Source of the DNA: a virus
IMG/VR virus record: IMGVR_UViG_3300036816_000055
Span: 1 to 28,699 of that record
Strand: one strand, 5' to 3'
Length of the DNA: 28,699 nt
Shown here piece after piece: positions 7,769 to 14,413 of this stretch. Position numbers and translations under genes: made by a program. The notes under the pieces were generated by a model. The model saw only the letters and a program-made list of their open reading frames with translations. It was not told where the DNA came from and made no database searches. Each line of letters starts with the position of its first letter. The first letter of the stretch is position 1.

Positions 7769-9850
7769 TTAACCGTACACCCCCTGGGCGCTGGAGACGA
7801 TCTGACTGTTCAATCCATCGGTGATTTTGCTGATAATGCTGTCGACATCATGTCCGCTGTTTATATCACCGGTCGTGACCTGAACGGTTGGTGTCAAACT
7901 GACAAATCGCTGAAAAGCCTGCATCTCAGCAAGCTCACGCATTAGTTTCAAATCTTCACTGGTTACATCCACTATGCCATCCACGTCACCGATCTTGTCC
8001 ACCTGCCCAATATTGTTAATTTTGTTGATGTTACTCATGTTGTTGTTGGGAACAACGGTGGGAGCAGGTGCAGTTGGCATCGTTGGCATGGGAGGTGTTT
8101 TTGGAGTTGAGCCGCCGAAGTTTCCGGGTAATTTATCTGAACTGTTGGGAAATAGATCTTTTGTGGTATCCACCAAATCCTGCCCCTTACCGAAACCTGC
8201 ATCGTATGCATCTTTATAATCCACTGATGCGTCCATTCTCCATAAGTTAACAACATCTTTCTGGCTCTCAGGGACACTTGCTTCAAGATCACTCATCAAA
8301 CCCTGTATCTTACCGCTCATCGAATGAATGTTAGCGTCCGTTACTATTTCAATACCGCCCCAATTGGTACCGAAAATCTTATTCAGATAGGGTATTAATT
8401 TGTTTATACCTTCGATCATCCAGTTGATTTGATCTTGGAAACCACCTGCAAAATCCTCAATTCCCTTTGTAATGTTGAACAGGATTTGTAGTACAATGAG
8501 TCCCATGTCAACAAACAACTTTTGGAATGCATAGGCTGGATCTCTGAATACATTAATGACAAATTCAGCCCAAGACATGAAATAATTCAGAATGGATGCA
8601 AAAATTGATTTCATATGTTCGTAAACCATATAAAAGTAACCTATAATCGCTCCCACCATATCCCCAGCTGTAACGCCACATAATTGCAAAATAAAGATGA
8701 GTCCTGCAATAGCACCAATGACAAGCAAGATAGGCCAGTTAGCTACGAACCATGCCGCTGCCAGTGAATACACCTGAGCAATTACAACTCCGAGCGTAAT
8801 AATGATATTAGCTAGTAGCACTAAAGCAATGGCAGTTAATATAGGTCCGATGATAGCCCAGTTTTCCTGTACAGCTGTAGCAAAATTAATGAATCCTTCC
8901 ACAATAAAAGCTACAACTTGAGCAATAATTGCAAATGCTCCACCAATCCATTCAATAAAAGCACTGAACTGTCCTGAGCTTATCGCCTCGTTTAACCGGT
9001 CAAGCACTGGAGATAAAACCTCCAACGCTTTTGTCCCGATTTCAGACAGTATTCCATTGAACTGATTGACGAGAGCCGTCCATTTTTGCAATGGAGAATC
9101 CAGCATCGTATTAAAGGCTTCTTGTGTGTAACCTTGCATTTCAAGAACCGTCTGCAAACCTTGTATAAAACCGTCAAGGTCTTTAGTCTGTATAAATTCA
9201 CCCAATCCCGCCCCGGTCAATGCACTTTCCGGGATGTTAAATTGACTAGCCAAATCAGTATTTTTTCCATTCATGGCACTAACAATAGCCTTGGATGCAT
9301 CTGACAGACTCTTGTTATCCGGAGACAACATACTCAATCGTTGAGTCATTTCATTTAACTGATCTACCTGCCCTGTATTCTGTGCCAACGGTAAGAAGCC
9401 TAGAGAAGCTTTAAGCGAATCTTTGACATCTCGGCCGCTCTTGGAGGCTTGATCTCTAAACTTATTATAGATACCCTCCCCGAGCACAGGGTCTTCAGCG
9501 GCAACCATATAACGATACTTGAAGTCTTTTTCTTCAGCAGCCGCTTTTAAAACGACACTCCCAGCCGATTTTAACATTTGCAGCCACTTGGAGAGTTTGT
9601 TCAAATTATCACCCAAAGCATCGCTTGTATCATCAAGCTTTTCCATCAAATTAATGGTCACATTCATTTGATGATTTATTTGATTAAAGTGGTTAGATAT
9701 ATTCGTCTGATTAAACTGATTCAAATTAATTCGGTTAATCTGATTGAAATTATTTAAAATTTCGGTTGTTCTCACCTGGACCAGATTCAAATTTTTGATC
9801 AGATTATTTATGGATGGAGGATTGATAACATCGATCCTTGTATCGGACAT
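7769..9850 (-). CDS. Module A tail tape measure protein, 693 aa
   Basis: It lies directly after the tail chaperone pair and before the LysM protein, the fixed slot for the tape measure that scaffolds the tube and sets its length. An unusual Asn-rich N-terminus (about residues 33-65, with FNQIN twice) is followed by a helical region with a QKWTALVNQFNGILSEIG stretch, then a hydrophobic block at about 300-390 with several potential membrane-spanning segments, and a Pro/Asn-rich C-terminal portion ending in an SEDLKLMRELAEMQ helix. At 693 aa it is about half the length of PBSX XkdO as I recall it, implying a short tail. The ATG has an AAGGAGGGAG site. It is longer than the module B tape measure. 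Confidence 0.9.
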   Translation of the reverse strand: MSDTRIDVINPPSINNLIKNLNLVQVRTTEILNNFNQINRINLNQFNQTNISNHFNQINHQMNVTINLMEKLDDTSDALGDNLNKLSKWLQMLKSAGSVVLKAAAEEKDFKYRYMVAAEDPVLGEGIYNKFRDQASKSGRDVKDSLKASLGFLPLAQNTGQVDQLNEMTQRLSMLSPDNKSLSDASKAIVSAMNGKNTDLASQFNIPESALTGAGLGEFIQTKDLDGFIQGLQTVLEMQGYTQEAFNTMLDSPLQKWTALVNQFNGILSEIGTKALEVLSPVLDRLNEAISSGQFSAFIEWIGGAFAIIAQVVAFIVEGFINFATAVQENWAIIGPILTAIALVLLANIIITLGVVIAQVYSLAAAWFVANWPILLVIGAIAGLIFILQLCGVTAGDMVGAIIGYFYMVYEHMKSIFASILNYFMSWAEFVINVFRDPAYAFQKLFVDMGLIVLQILFNITKGIEDFAGGFQDQINWMIEGINKLIPYLNKIFGTNWGGIEIVTDANIHSMSGKIQGLMSDLEASVPESQKDVVNLWRMDASVDYKDAYDAGFGKGQDLVDTTKDLFPNSSDKLPGNFGGSTPKTPPMPTMPTAPAPTVVPNNNMSNINKINNIGQVDKIGDVDGIVDVTSEDLKLMRELAEMQAFQRFVSLTPTVQVTTGDINSGHDVDSIISKITDGLNSQIVSSAQGVYG

Positions 9851-9872
9851 TCATTTCTCCCTCCTTTCCCTT

Positions 9873-10474
9873 TTATTTTTTCCGGGCGCGGCTCTTGGAC
9901 CGCTCTTTCTTCTCTTCCTCTACCCGAATGGAGATCATGGCATATATGGCAGCTCGTTCGCGTGCGGAGAAGGCCATCAGATCATGCGGGAGAATGTTCA
10001 ATTCATGGAGAGCGTAATAAGCCAAATTGGCTTCGGAATCGCCCTCTTTAATTAGTTTTTTACTTCATCCACCAGTTCGTTCATGTCCTGATTGAAGCCG
10101 TTCAGCTTTTGTACCTGTTCACCGAGTGAAGCAAATTCCCCAGGCAACAGCATTTTCCGCAAAAGCGATTCCGCCCCCATCACGCCATATGAACGCTGGA
10201 GTTCTGCGTTTTTCAAATCGGGAAATACTACACTTGCACTCATCAAGCGAGCCATGTAATCATTCGCATCAATGTCGGGTGTATAGACACCGTTCTTGCC
10301 CTTGATTTTGCGGGTAGATGCTTTGCGGCATTCCTGGTTCTCGTCCTCGGTCATGCTGCGCACTTTCCAGGCAACCGGCTCGCCCTTCTCATCCTTGAAA
10401 CGGGGGGACACGATATACTCCTCCGTTTTATCCATTGCTGCATTTTGGGCAAAAAACATACTCAATCCACTCAT
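9873..10474 (-). CDS. Module A long tail assembly chaperone, product of -1 frameshift (gpGT-like)
   Basis: Reading frame 0 from 10474 to the A-AAA-AAC heptamer at 10061-10055 and then slipping back one base gives an uninterrupted 200-aa protein: the 140-aa short form plus 60 residues beginning LIKEGDSEANLAYY and ending in a Lys/Arg-rich tail. The extension contains HELNILPHDLMAFSARERAAI, which resembles the T-domain of tail chaperones. It stops 22 nt before the tape measure start. This is the expected geometry of the conserved lambda G/GT-type frameshift, where the rare fusion recruits tape measure and the short form coats it. The frameshift is read from sequence and not shown experimentally. 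Confidence 0.8.
10052..10474 (-). CDS. Module A short tail assembly chaperone (XkdN-like)
   Basis: This 140-aa protein begins MSGLSMFFAQNA, contains the EYIVSPRFKDEKGEPVAWKVRS stretch in split form and ends in DEVKN at a slippery site. These features fit the XkdN/Phage_TAC family of tail assembly chaperones, which coat the tape measure before tube polymerisation and are absent from the finished tail. The ATG has an AGAGGAGG site 8 nt upstream. It follows the tube gene after a 171-nt gap holding a hairpin. The stop codon immediately follows the A-AAA-AAC heptamer, so a fraction of ribosomes is expected to make the longer form. Confidence 0.87.
   Translation of the reverse strand: MSGLSMFFAQNAAMDKTEEYIVSPRFKDEKGEPVAWKVRSMTEDENQECRKASTRKIKGKNGVYTPDIDANDYMARLMSASVVFPDLKNAELQRSYGVMGAESLLRKMLLPGEFASLGEQVQKLNGFNQDMNELVDEVKN
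10055..10061 (-). promoter_or_regulatory. -1 ribosomal frameshift site A-AAA-AAC (module A)
   Basis: On the minus strand the chaperone reads GTA AAA AAC TAA. In frame 0 this contains the canonical X-XXY-YYZ heptamer A AAA AAC immediately followed by the stop. Slipping by -1 opens a 60-codon extension that ends just before the tape measure. The identical heptamer occupies the same place in module B. Confidence 0.85.
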
Positions 10475-10504
10475 GTATTGTTCCTCCTCTAAAGTAAGGT
10501 CCTA

Positions 10505-10521
10505 CGCCGCAAGAAGCGGCG
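10505..10521 (-). other. 6-bp hairpin in tube-chaperone spacer (module A)
   Basis: The spacer between tube and chaperone contains CGCCGC, a 5-nt loop, then GCGGCG, a perfect GC-only stem. No U-tract follows on the minus strand, so it is not a normal terminator. It lies about 20 nt before the chaperone ribosome site. A weaker stem (GGTTT, 8-nt loop, AAACC) lies further upstream near 10577-10594. A hairpin of different sequence occupies the equivalent spacer in module B. A role in partial termination, RNA processing or tube/chaperone ratio is inferred. Confidence 0.55.
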
Positions 10522-10645
10522 AAGAACAGTATTTTGACACGCCAAATAGCCCGTAACACAGGCAAGTTGAACAGGTTTCTTTTATAAAACCGCTGCTAAG
10601 TTATACTCTTTATAAATCTCAAATCATTAAGCTTTCCGCGCTACT

Positions 10646-11104
10646 TTACTTCGGCAGATTGAACGATACAGGCATATCGACATCTTCAAAGGTAAAGCTC
10701 ACTTCTTCCTCCAGCGCCTCAGCCTCGGTATCCAGGGATGCCATGATCACACTGTCGAGGTTGACACCTTTAAGGGTCACGGTTTGTTTGCCAATCGTAG
10801 AGGAAGGATCTTCGTTGGTCACTTCAATGTCGAAGTACGTGTCCACACCATTCTGCATGTACTGGAGCATCAGCTCGCGGAAACGGGAAGTGGTATAAAA
10901 GATTGTCATGGAACCCGAGCCCGACCAACCGGTTGCTTTGTGCTGTACGCCGCGGCGACCCAACGTTTTAACCTCTGCTTTTTGTTTCTCAACGGTTGCT
11001 TCGAGTGTCTTCACATAGAACATTTCTTCCGTCTGTCCGTTAATCGTTGCGTATGCGCGGCCTTCCTGGCCGGAGATTGTGTCGCTTGCTTTCAAAAATG
11101 CCAT
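10646..11104 (-). CDS. Module A tail tube protein (XkdM-like)
   Basis: This 152-aa protein is the inner tube subunit around which the sheath contracts. Length and position directly after the sheath match XkdM/YqbM. Recognisable features are an N-terminal SGQEGRAYATINGQTEEMF strand pair, GSGSMTIFYTTS in the middle, and a C-terminal TVTLKGVNLDSV...EEEVSFTFEDVDMP, the usual tube ending in which strand-rich segments precede FTFE. The module B tube shares GTGTMTGY, VLLKG and EETSFTFE. The ATG begins 1 nt after the sheath stop with an AAGGTGG site inside the sheath gene. Confidence 0.92.
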   Translation of the reverse strand: MAFLKASDTISGQEGRAYATINGQTEEMFYVKTLEATVEKQKAEVKTLGRRGVQHKATGWSGSGSMTIFYTTSRFRELMLQYMQNGVDTYFDIEVTNEDPSSTIGKQTVTLKGVNLDSVIMASLDTEAEALEEEVSFTFEDVDMPVSFNLPK

Positions 11105-11105
11105 C

Positions 11106-12422
11106 TTAAACCACCTTCACTTTCATATATACTTTTTCAACGGAATCCACAGGTTGGACTTGAATCTCGATCAGAATACTGTCAGTTTCGTTTCCTGGAG
11201 CAACAGTGATATCAGTTTTGGAATCAAAATTTTGAATCGCCCCGATATCCTGAAGCTGCTTCAGGTAGGTGACACATTGGGATCGGAACAGGCTACGTCC
11301 ATCTTCGTTGTTGTTCACTTTGCCGATGTAATAGGACTCGAAAATCCGTTTCATATCGTTAGCGATGCCATCGAGAACACGGACAACACGATTTTTGGCA
11401 AAATGACGTGCCTTATCCGGTGTCACCGAACGGAACGTATTTACATCCTGCTCCACCACCGCGCGGTTACTACTCGCCGTGAATACAAACTCGCCATTAC
11501 GCAATGCCGCTTCTGTCTCGCTATGCGTCAGTCGTCCGTTCACATCCACGGCATCGTCATACGCACGGAACGTCAGGGATTCATTCAGATTAGCACCCGC
11601 TGTTGCGCCGGCAGTCCATGCTACGGTTTGTTTCGGCGTAAGTACGTTACCGTCTGCGAGCACAACACCATTTTTCACACTGATGATACCTTCATGATCT
11701 GCTGCCGGATAATCGGGCAGAACCAGTTGCACCTTCTTGCCCTCGGTATCACGCAAACGCTTGATGTAAGCTGTGTAGACTGACTTGAGTGTGGCATCGT
11801 CTGAGATCAGACCAACCGTGTTAAAATCCAGCACCTCTAGCTTGGTGAGGAAATCGGCATGCTCCTGGTTGGTTACTGTACCATCGAGTCCACCTGTTAG
11901 TGGAAGTGACGCTGTAGCTGTAAGTGCACCTTCACCAGTAAATGTGACGTATGCGTTGGGTTCCAGAGCTTCGATGGTGGATGAAGTTTGTTTGTCGACT
12001 TCTTTACCCGCAAGCAAAGTGGAAACATCCAATTGTTCCGGGTCATTGATATTGGTTGAGATTACAACAGCCAGATCATTACCACGCACGCCGCCGTGTT
12101 GGGCTGTCACTGTCAGTTTGTCCAAGGTTGCCTTGGCTTTGGTCCCTGCATTGAGTCTATACAGAAGCAATGTCTGCGCTCGTTTTAATGCCTCGCGGAT
12201 CAGCAGCAACTGCGGTGCTGTCCAGTCATAGCCCAATTTGGCTTGTACATCTTCACCTGCTTGCACGGTCAGGATGGTGCTTGCTTGTCCCCATGACAAT
12301 GGAAGGGCCAATGCAACCGTTCCCCGCTCCCCTACCGTACCCGGTAATGAGCCCTCCGATGCAAAATTCATATATACGCCGGGGCGTACCTTGTTTTGAG
12401 TCGTCCATGTTCCTCCAGCCAT
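11106..12422 (-). CDS. Module A contractile tail sheath protein (XkdK-like)
   Basis: This 438-aa sheath subunit polymerises around the tube and contracts to drive it into the target. The N-terminus MAGGTW...RPGVYMNF and the C-terminal SYYIGKVNNNEDGRSLFRSQC segment (about residues 356-375) are characteristic of Gram-positive Phage_sheath_1 proteins and are shared with the module B sheath. The middle carries the variable protruding domain. The ATG overlaps the stop of the small upstream gene by one base (TAATG), indicating translational coupling. Length is slightly below the roughly 466 aa I recall for PBSX XkdK, with no visible truncation. Confidence 0.95.
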   Translation of the reverse strand: MAGGTWTTQNKVRPGVYMNFASEGSLPGTVGERGTVALALPLSWGQASTILTVQAGEDVQAKLGYDWTAPQLLLIREALKRAQTLLLYRLNAGTKAKATLDKLTVTAQHGGVRGNDLAVVISTNINDPEQLDVSTLLAGKEVDKQTSSTIEALEPNAYVTFTGEGALTATASLPLTGGLDGTVTNQEHADFLTKLEVLDFNTVGLISDDATLKSVYTAYIKRLRDTEGKKVQLVLPDYPAADHEGIISVKNGVVLADGNVLTPKQTVAWTAGATAGANLNESLTFRAYDDAVDVNGRLTHSETEAALRNGEFVFTASSNRAVVEQDVNTFRSVTPDKARHFAKNRVVRVLDGIANDMKRIFESYYIGKVNNNEDGRSLFRSQCVTYLKQLQDIGAIQNFDSKTDITVAPGNETDSILIEIQVQPVDSVEKVYMKVKVV

Positions 12423-12658
12423 TATTGTGCCTCCCCATTCATAAATTGTTGGATGTGTTGCTGTGCTTCTTGTAAGGTGTATGTTTCTTGTTCCAGCAGA
12501 ACCGCTGCCAAGATATCTTTCTCCATCCGGCTAAATTGCCGGGATTCGGCGAACTGTGCTTTGCTGTATTTTTGATTGTTTTTCTGTTGAACTTCCGGTT
12601 TTTTAAGGTCTGGTTCTTTTTTCGTAAACATCGCCAATGCGCCTCCTATTCCTTTCAT
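12422..12658 (-). CDS. Module A small YqzN/YkzM-like protein
   Basis: This 78-aa, highly charged and Gln-rich protein sits between the tail-terminator-like gene and the sheath, where skin and PBSX carry YqzN/YkzM. The conserved part is the C-terminal half: a helix of the type LAAVLLEQETYTLQEAQQHIQQFMN. The module B counterpart has the matching EVLYGALYEAAQETFSIEEAKERINQFM arrangement (shown only in part here). The ATG at 12658 has a GAGGGG site. Function is unknown to me; coupling to the sheath suggests a sheath- or assembly-related role. Confidence 0.75.
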   Translation of the reverse strand: MKGIGGALAMFTKKEPDLKKPEVQQKNNQKYSKAQFAESRQFSRMEKDILAAVLLEQETYTLQEAQQHIQQFMNGEAQ

Positions 12659-12754
12659 ACTGATCCCCTCATTCTGTTAATTAGTTCAATTAAAGAATAG
12701 TGGTATTAGCCACTCCAATGGCAGAACAACCTTCGTTACGTTGAACTCATATGA

Positions 12755-13174
12755 TTATTCTCTCGTAGCTTTAAGTGCGGTAGGTCGCTGCTCCAATTGT
12801 TGCATGGTGGCCGCGGACTCCGACACTTTGGTGGTTCGCGTGGTATAGTACACTAGCATTCGCGGAGTATCGTTCTCCGTCTCCCAACGCAGTTCCGTTG
12901 CGCGATAGGGTGTGCCCTCCACGTCGATGGTCTCCAGCGCTTCGAACAACTCGTCCGGTAGAGTTGCCGGGATGTTGTCTATTTCAAGCCAGCGGATTTC
13001 AAACGCGTGAGATTGCACGAAGCGATCGCTACGTTCCCGGGTAAGTTGGGCGGACAGCAGGCGGTAGGAGATGCCCGGGGTGGAACTAGTGCCCGTTTGC
13101 GGGAGGATCGGGATGTTCGGGAAGTGCTGAGTTAGTGTTATAGCGATAGAGTCGGTTAAGTGGTTTATGCTCAT
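12755..13174 (-). CDS. Module A tail terminator/completion protein (XkdJ-like)
   Basis: This 139-aa protein resembles the XkdJ group of tail terminator proteins, which cap the end of the tube. It starts with an amphipathic helix (INHLTDSIAITLTQHFPNIP), then PGISYRLLSAQLTRERSDRF, a strand with FEIRWLE, and a C-terminal MLVYYTTRT strand. The ATG has a perfect AAGGAGGTGA site. It is the first gene of module A and is preceded by a terminator-bearing spacer, so the module may have its own promoter. A headless particle still needs a tube cap, so its retention fits. Confidence 0.75.
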   Translation of the reverse strand: MSINHLTDSIAITLTQHFPNIPILPQTGTSSTPGISYRLLSAQLTRERSDRFVQSHAFEIRWLEIDNIPATLPDELFEALETIDVEGTPYRATELRWETENDTPRMLVYYTTRTTKVSESAATMQQLEQRPTALKATRE

Positions 13175-13220
13175 GGTTCACCTCCTTTGGGGTTGAATAT
13201 TTTTACAAAAGGTATCGTTT

Positions 13221-13282
13221 CTATATGACACCGGACTGGCATCCGATTTTTCGTGTCCTATATATGAAGCCGCTGAGCTACC
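13221..13282 (-). other. Structured RNA-like element with tRNA D-arm-like motif
   Basis: On the minus strand GGTAGCTCAGCGGC (13282-13269), a match to the tRNA D-arm/A-box consensus, is followed by a nested inverted repeat. GACAC/GTGTC (13257-13253 with 13231-13227) encloses CGGA/TCCG with a 6-nt loop, flanked after one mismatch by ATAT/ATAT. No matching T-arm, anticodon stem or acceptor can be assembled, so it is not a working tRNA. It lies about 50 nt upstream of the first gene of module A. It could be a leader structure or a decayed tRNA-like remnant. Confidence 0.4.
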
Positions 13283-13363
13283 TGCTGCCAAAATACATTT
13301 ACCTACTTGTCTCCAAATCAACTCCCCCTGAATTCAATATGAAAGCCCCTGACGGCTCTAGAG

Positions 13364-13394
13364 CATAAAAATAGCGCACCACTTAGGTACGCTC
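13364..13394 (-). terminator. Rho-independent terminator closing the inter-module small-gene unit
   Basis: The minus strand reads AGCGTACC, loop TAAGT, GGTGCGCT: an 8-bp stem with one G-U pair, followed directly by ATTTTTAT. It begins two bases after the stop of the second decayed small gene. It should end transcription coming from module B or from the promoter near 13892-13921 before module A starts. Confidence 0.8.
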
Positions 13395-13395
13395 A

Positions 13396-13555
13396 TTAAA
13401 TCCCTTCAGTTTGTTCTAAAATGTAATCCTCGACTGCTTGCCGATAATCAGCATTGGTGATGTCATCCAACAAGTACACCTGACCCGTTTTTTGGATAAA
13501 GTCCTTTGTCCAAGATTTTTTCCTTTGCATTCCTTACAACCACTTGGTTAACCAT
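13396..13555 (-). pseudogene. Decayed small phage gene (about 52 codons if repaired)
   Basis: An ATG at 13555 overlapping the previous frame's stop (TAATG) opens MVNQVVVRNAKEK. After a run of six A the frame is lost, and the continuation SWTKDFIQKTGQVYLLDD... is found in the neighbouring frame and runs to a stop at 13396. Removing one A from the run restores a single 52-aa frame. A 44-codon remnant starting at an ATG at 13530 is open but has a poorly placed ribosome site. I do not recognise the family; small proteins in this place after a fiber are common in PBSX-type loci (XkdW/XkdX neighbourhood). The terminator follows immediately. Confidence 0.6.
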
Positions 13556-13839
13556 TACAAAATCGCTCCTGTATTTTCATTAGCCATGAGCAAAATTTGG
13601 TCTTCCAATTCTTTTATGTTCTTTTCCACTGTCAGTTCGGTATGAATCCTTTCCAGAACTGGCAGTTTTGTTTAAGGATCAATTTTCACAATTCGATAAA
13701 TGTTAAGGCGTCTCATCATATTCCAGATCAATGTGTTCCAATTTCGTAATCTCGTTTCGTGTCGAGCCGTCACCTTGCCAAATTGAAGCTACAATTTCAC
13801 CGTATTGATCATATATATAATTCTCATTCCTGTTTGCAT
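13555..13839 (-). pseudogene. Decayed small tail-associated gene with multiple lesions
   Basis: A ribosome site (GGAAAGGAAGTG) precedes ATG at 13839. The protein is readable as MQTGMRIIYDQYGEIVAS..., then ...EITKLEHIDLEYDETP, NIYRIVKIDP, and TKLPVLERIHTELTVE to a TAA at 13555, but only by switching frames. I count an extra TA in an ATATATAT run, an extra T in CCTTAACATT, and a TAA where GAA (Glu) would be expected between DP and TKLP. With three independent lesions it is a pseudogene rather than a sequencing slip. The sequence style matches short Paenibacillus/Bacillus phage proteins found downstream of fibers (XkdW-like); this family link is a guess from memory. Confidence 0.7.
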
Positions 13840-13891
13840 TGTATTTTCACTTCCTTTCCTGAATATATTTATTCGGGTTTTAATAGACAAC

Positions 13892-13921
13892 AGTATAAGC
13901 TTTCCCGGCTCACAATGTCAC
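13892..13921 (-). promoter_or_regulatory. Candidate sigma-A promoter after module B
   Basis: Minus-strand GTGACA (13921-13916) and TATACT (13897-13892) are each 5 of 6 to the consensus -35 and -10 boxes and are separated by 18 bp. The box pair lies just downstream of the last module B gene and about 50 bp upstream of the first decayed small gene. With the terminator at 13364-13394 it would define a short separate transcription unit of about 520 nt. Confidence 0.4.
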
Positions 13922-13948
13922 ACCCTTTCCCCCTGCTATCTCTCTATG

Positions 13949-14413
13949 TCAACCATAAGCTTCCCAAATTATTTCAGTGTTTGAAATTGGGTACGGCATA
14001 TAAAATCCTCTATCAGTGACATACGCCCCCACATCTCCTGTGCCATTAGGTAGCTCAAAAACTTTTATCGCGAAAACAGTAGAACCAGCCGAACCAGATA
14101 ATCCAGTGAGAGGGCAGTTGGCTACGTTGTAGTTGTTTTGATCGCCATTGTATGGAAGGGCATCCCTGAGAGAAGCGTTATAAGTTAACATCAATTCACC
14201 GACTGCGTGGGTTTTTCTCCTGAGTATAATCCTTGTTGGTCTAAATGGTATAGCGTCCAGGACTCGAACGTAATACAGTGATCTATAATTACCACCCGTA
14301 TCTTGGAAACTAGCTTGAGAAGTTGAAGTAACAACCGATCCAGTAGCATATTTCACCCCGCCCGGACCACCCAACCCGTAATTGGATAATGAGTAATTAT
14401 CAAGTGTCGGCAT
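13949..14413 (-). CDS. Fiber-linked hypothetical protein of module B (154 aa)
   Basis: The ATG overlaps the fiber B stop by one base (TAATG), so it is co-translated with the fiber. The protein is Gly/Ser/Asn/Tyr-rich at the N-terminus (LSNYGLGGPGGVKYATGS) and beta-rich thereafter (IPFRPTRIILRRKTHAVGEL and a C-terminal GFYMPYPISNTEIIWEAYG), with no signal peptide or membrane segment. I do not recognise a named family. Position suggests a second adhesin, fiber-tip subunit or fiber chaperone. Module A has no equivalent between its fiber and holin, so it is specific to fiber B. AT content resembles the fiber. Confidence 0.75.
   Translation of the reverse strand: MPTLDNYSLSNYGLGGPGGVKYATGSVVTSTSQASFQDTGGNYRSLYYVRVLDAIPFRPTRIILRRKTHAVGELMLTYNASLRDALPYNGDQNNYNVANCPLTGLSGSAGSTVFAIKVFELPNGTGDVGAYVTDRGFYMPYPISNTEIIWEAYG

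Noticed and set aside
9744-10055. Plus-strand open frame of 103 codons
   Set aside because: It is antisense to the frameshift extension and tape measure start; it has no ribosome site and no protein-like pattern.
10577-10594. Second inverted repeat (GGTTT/AAACC) as a terminator in the module A tube-chaperone spacer
   Set aside because: Only a 5-bp AT-rich stem with no T tract on the coding strand.
13221-13290. Possible intact tRNA gene
   Set aside because: The D-arm-like motif is convincing, but no anticodon stem, T-arm or 7-bp acceptor pairing can be built.
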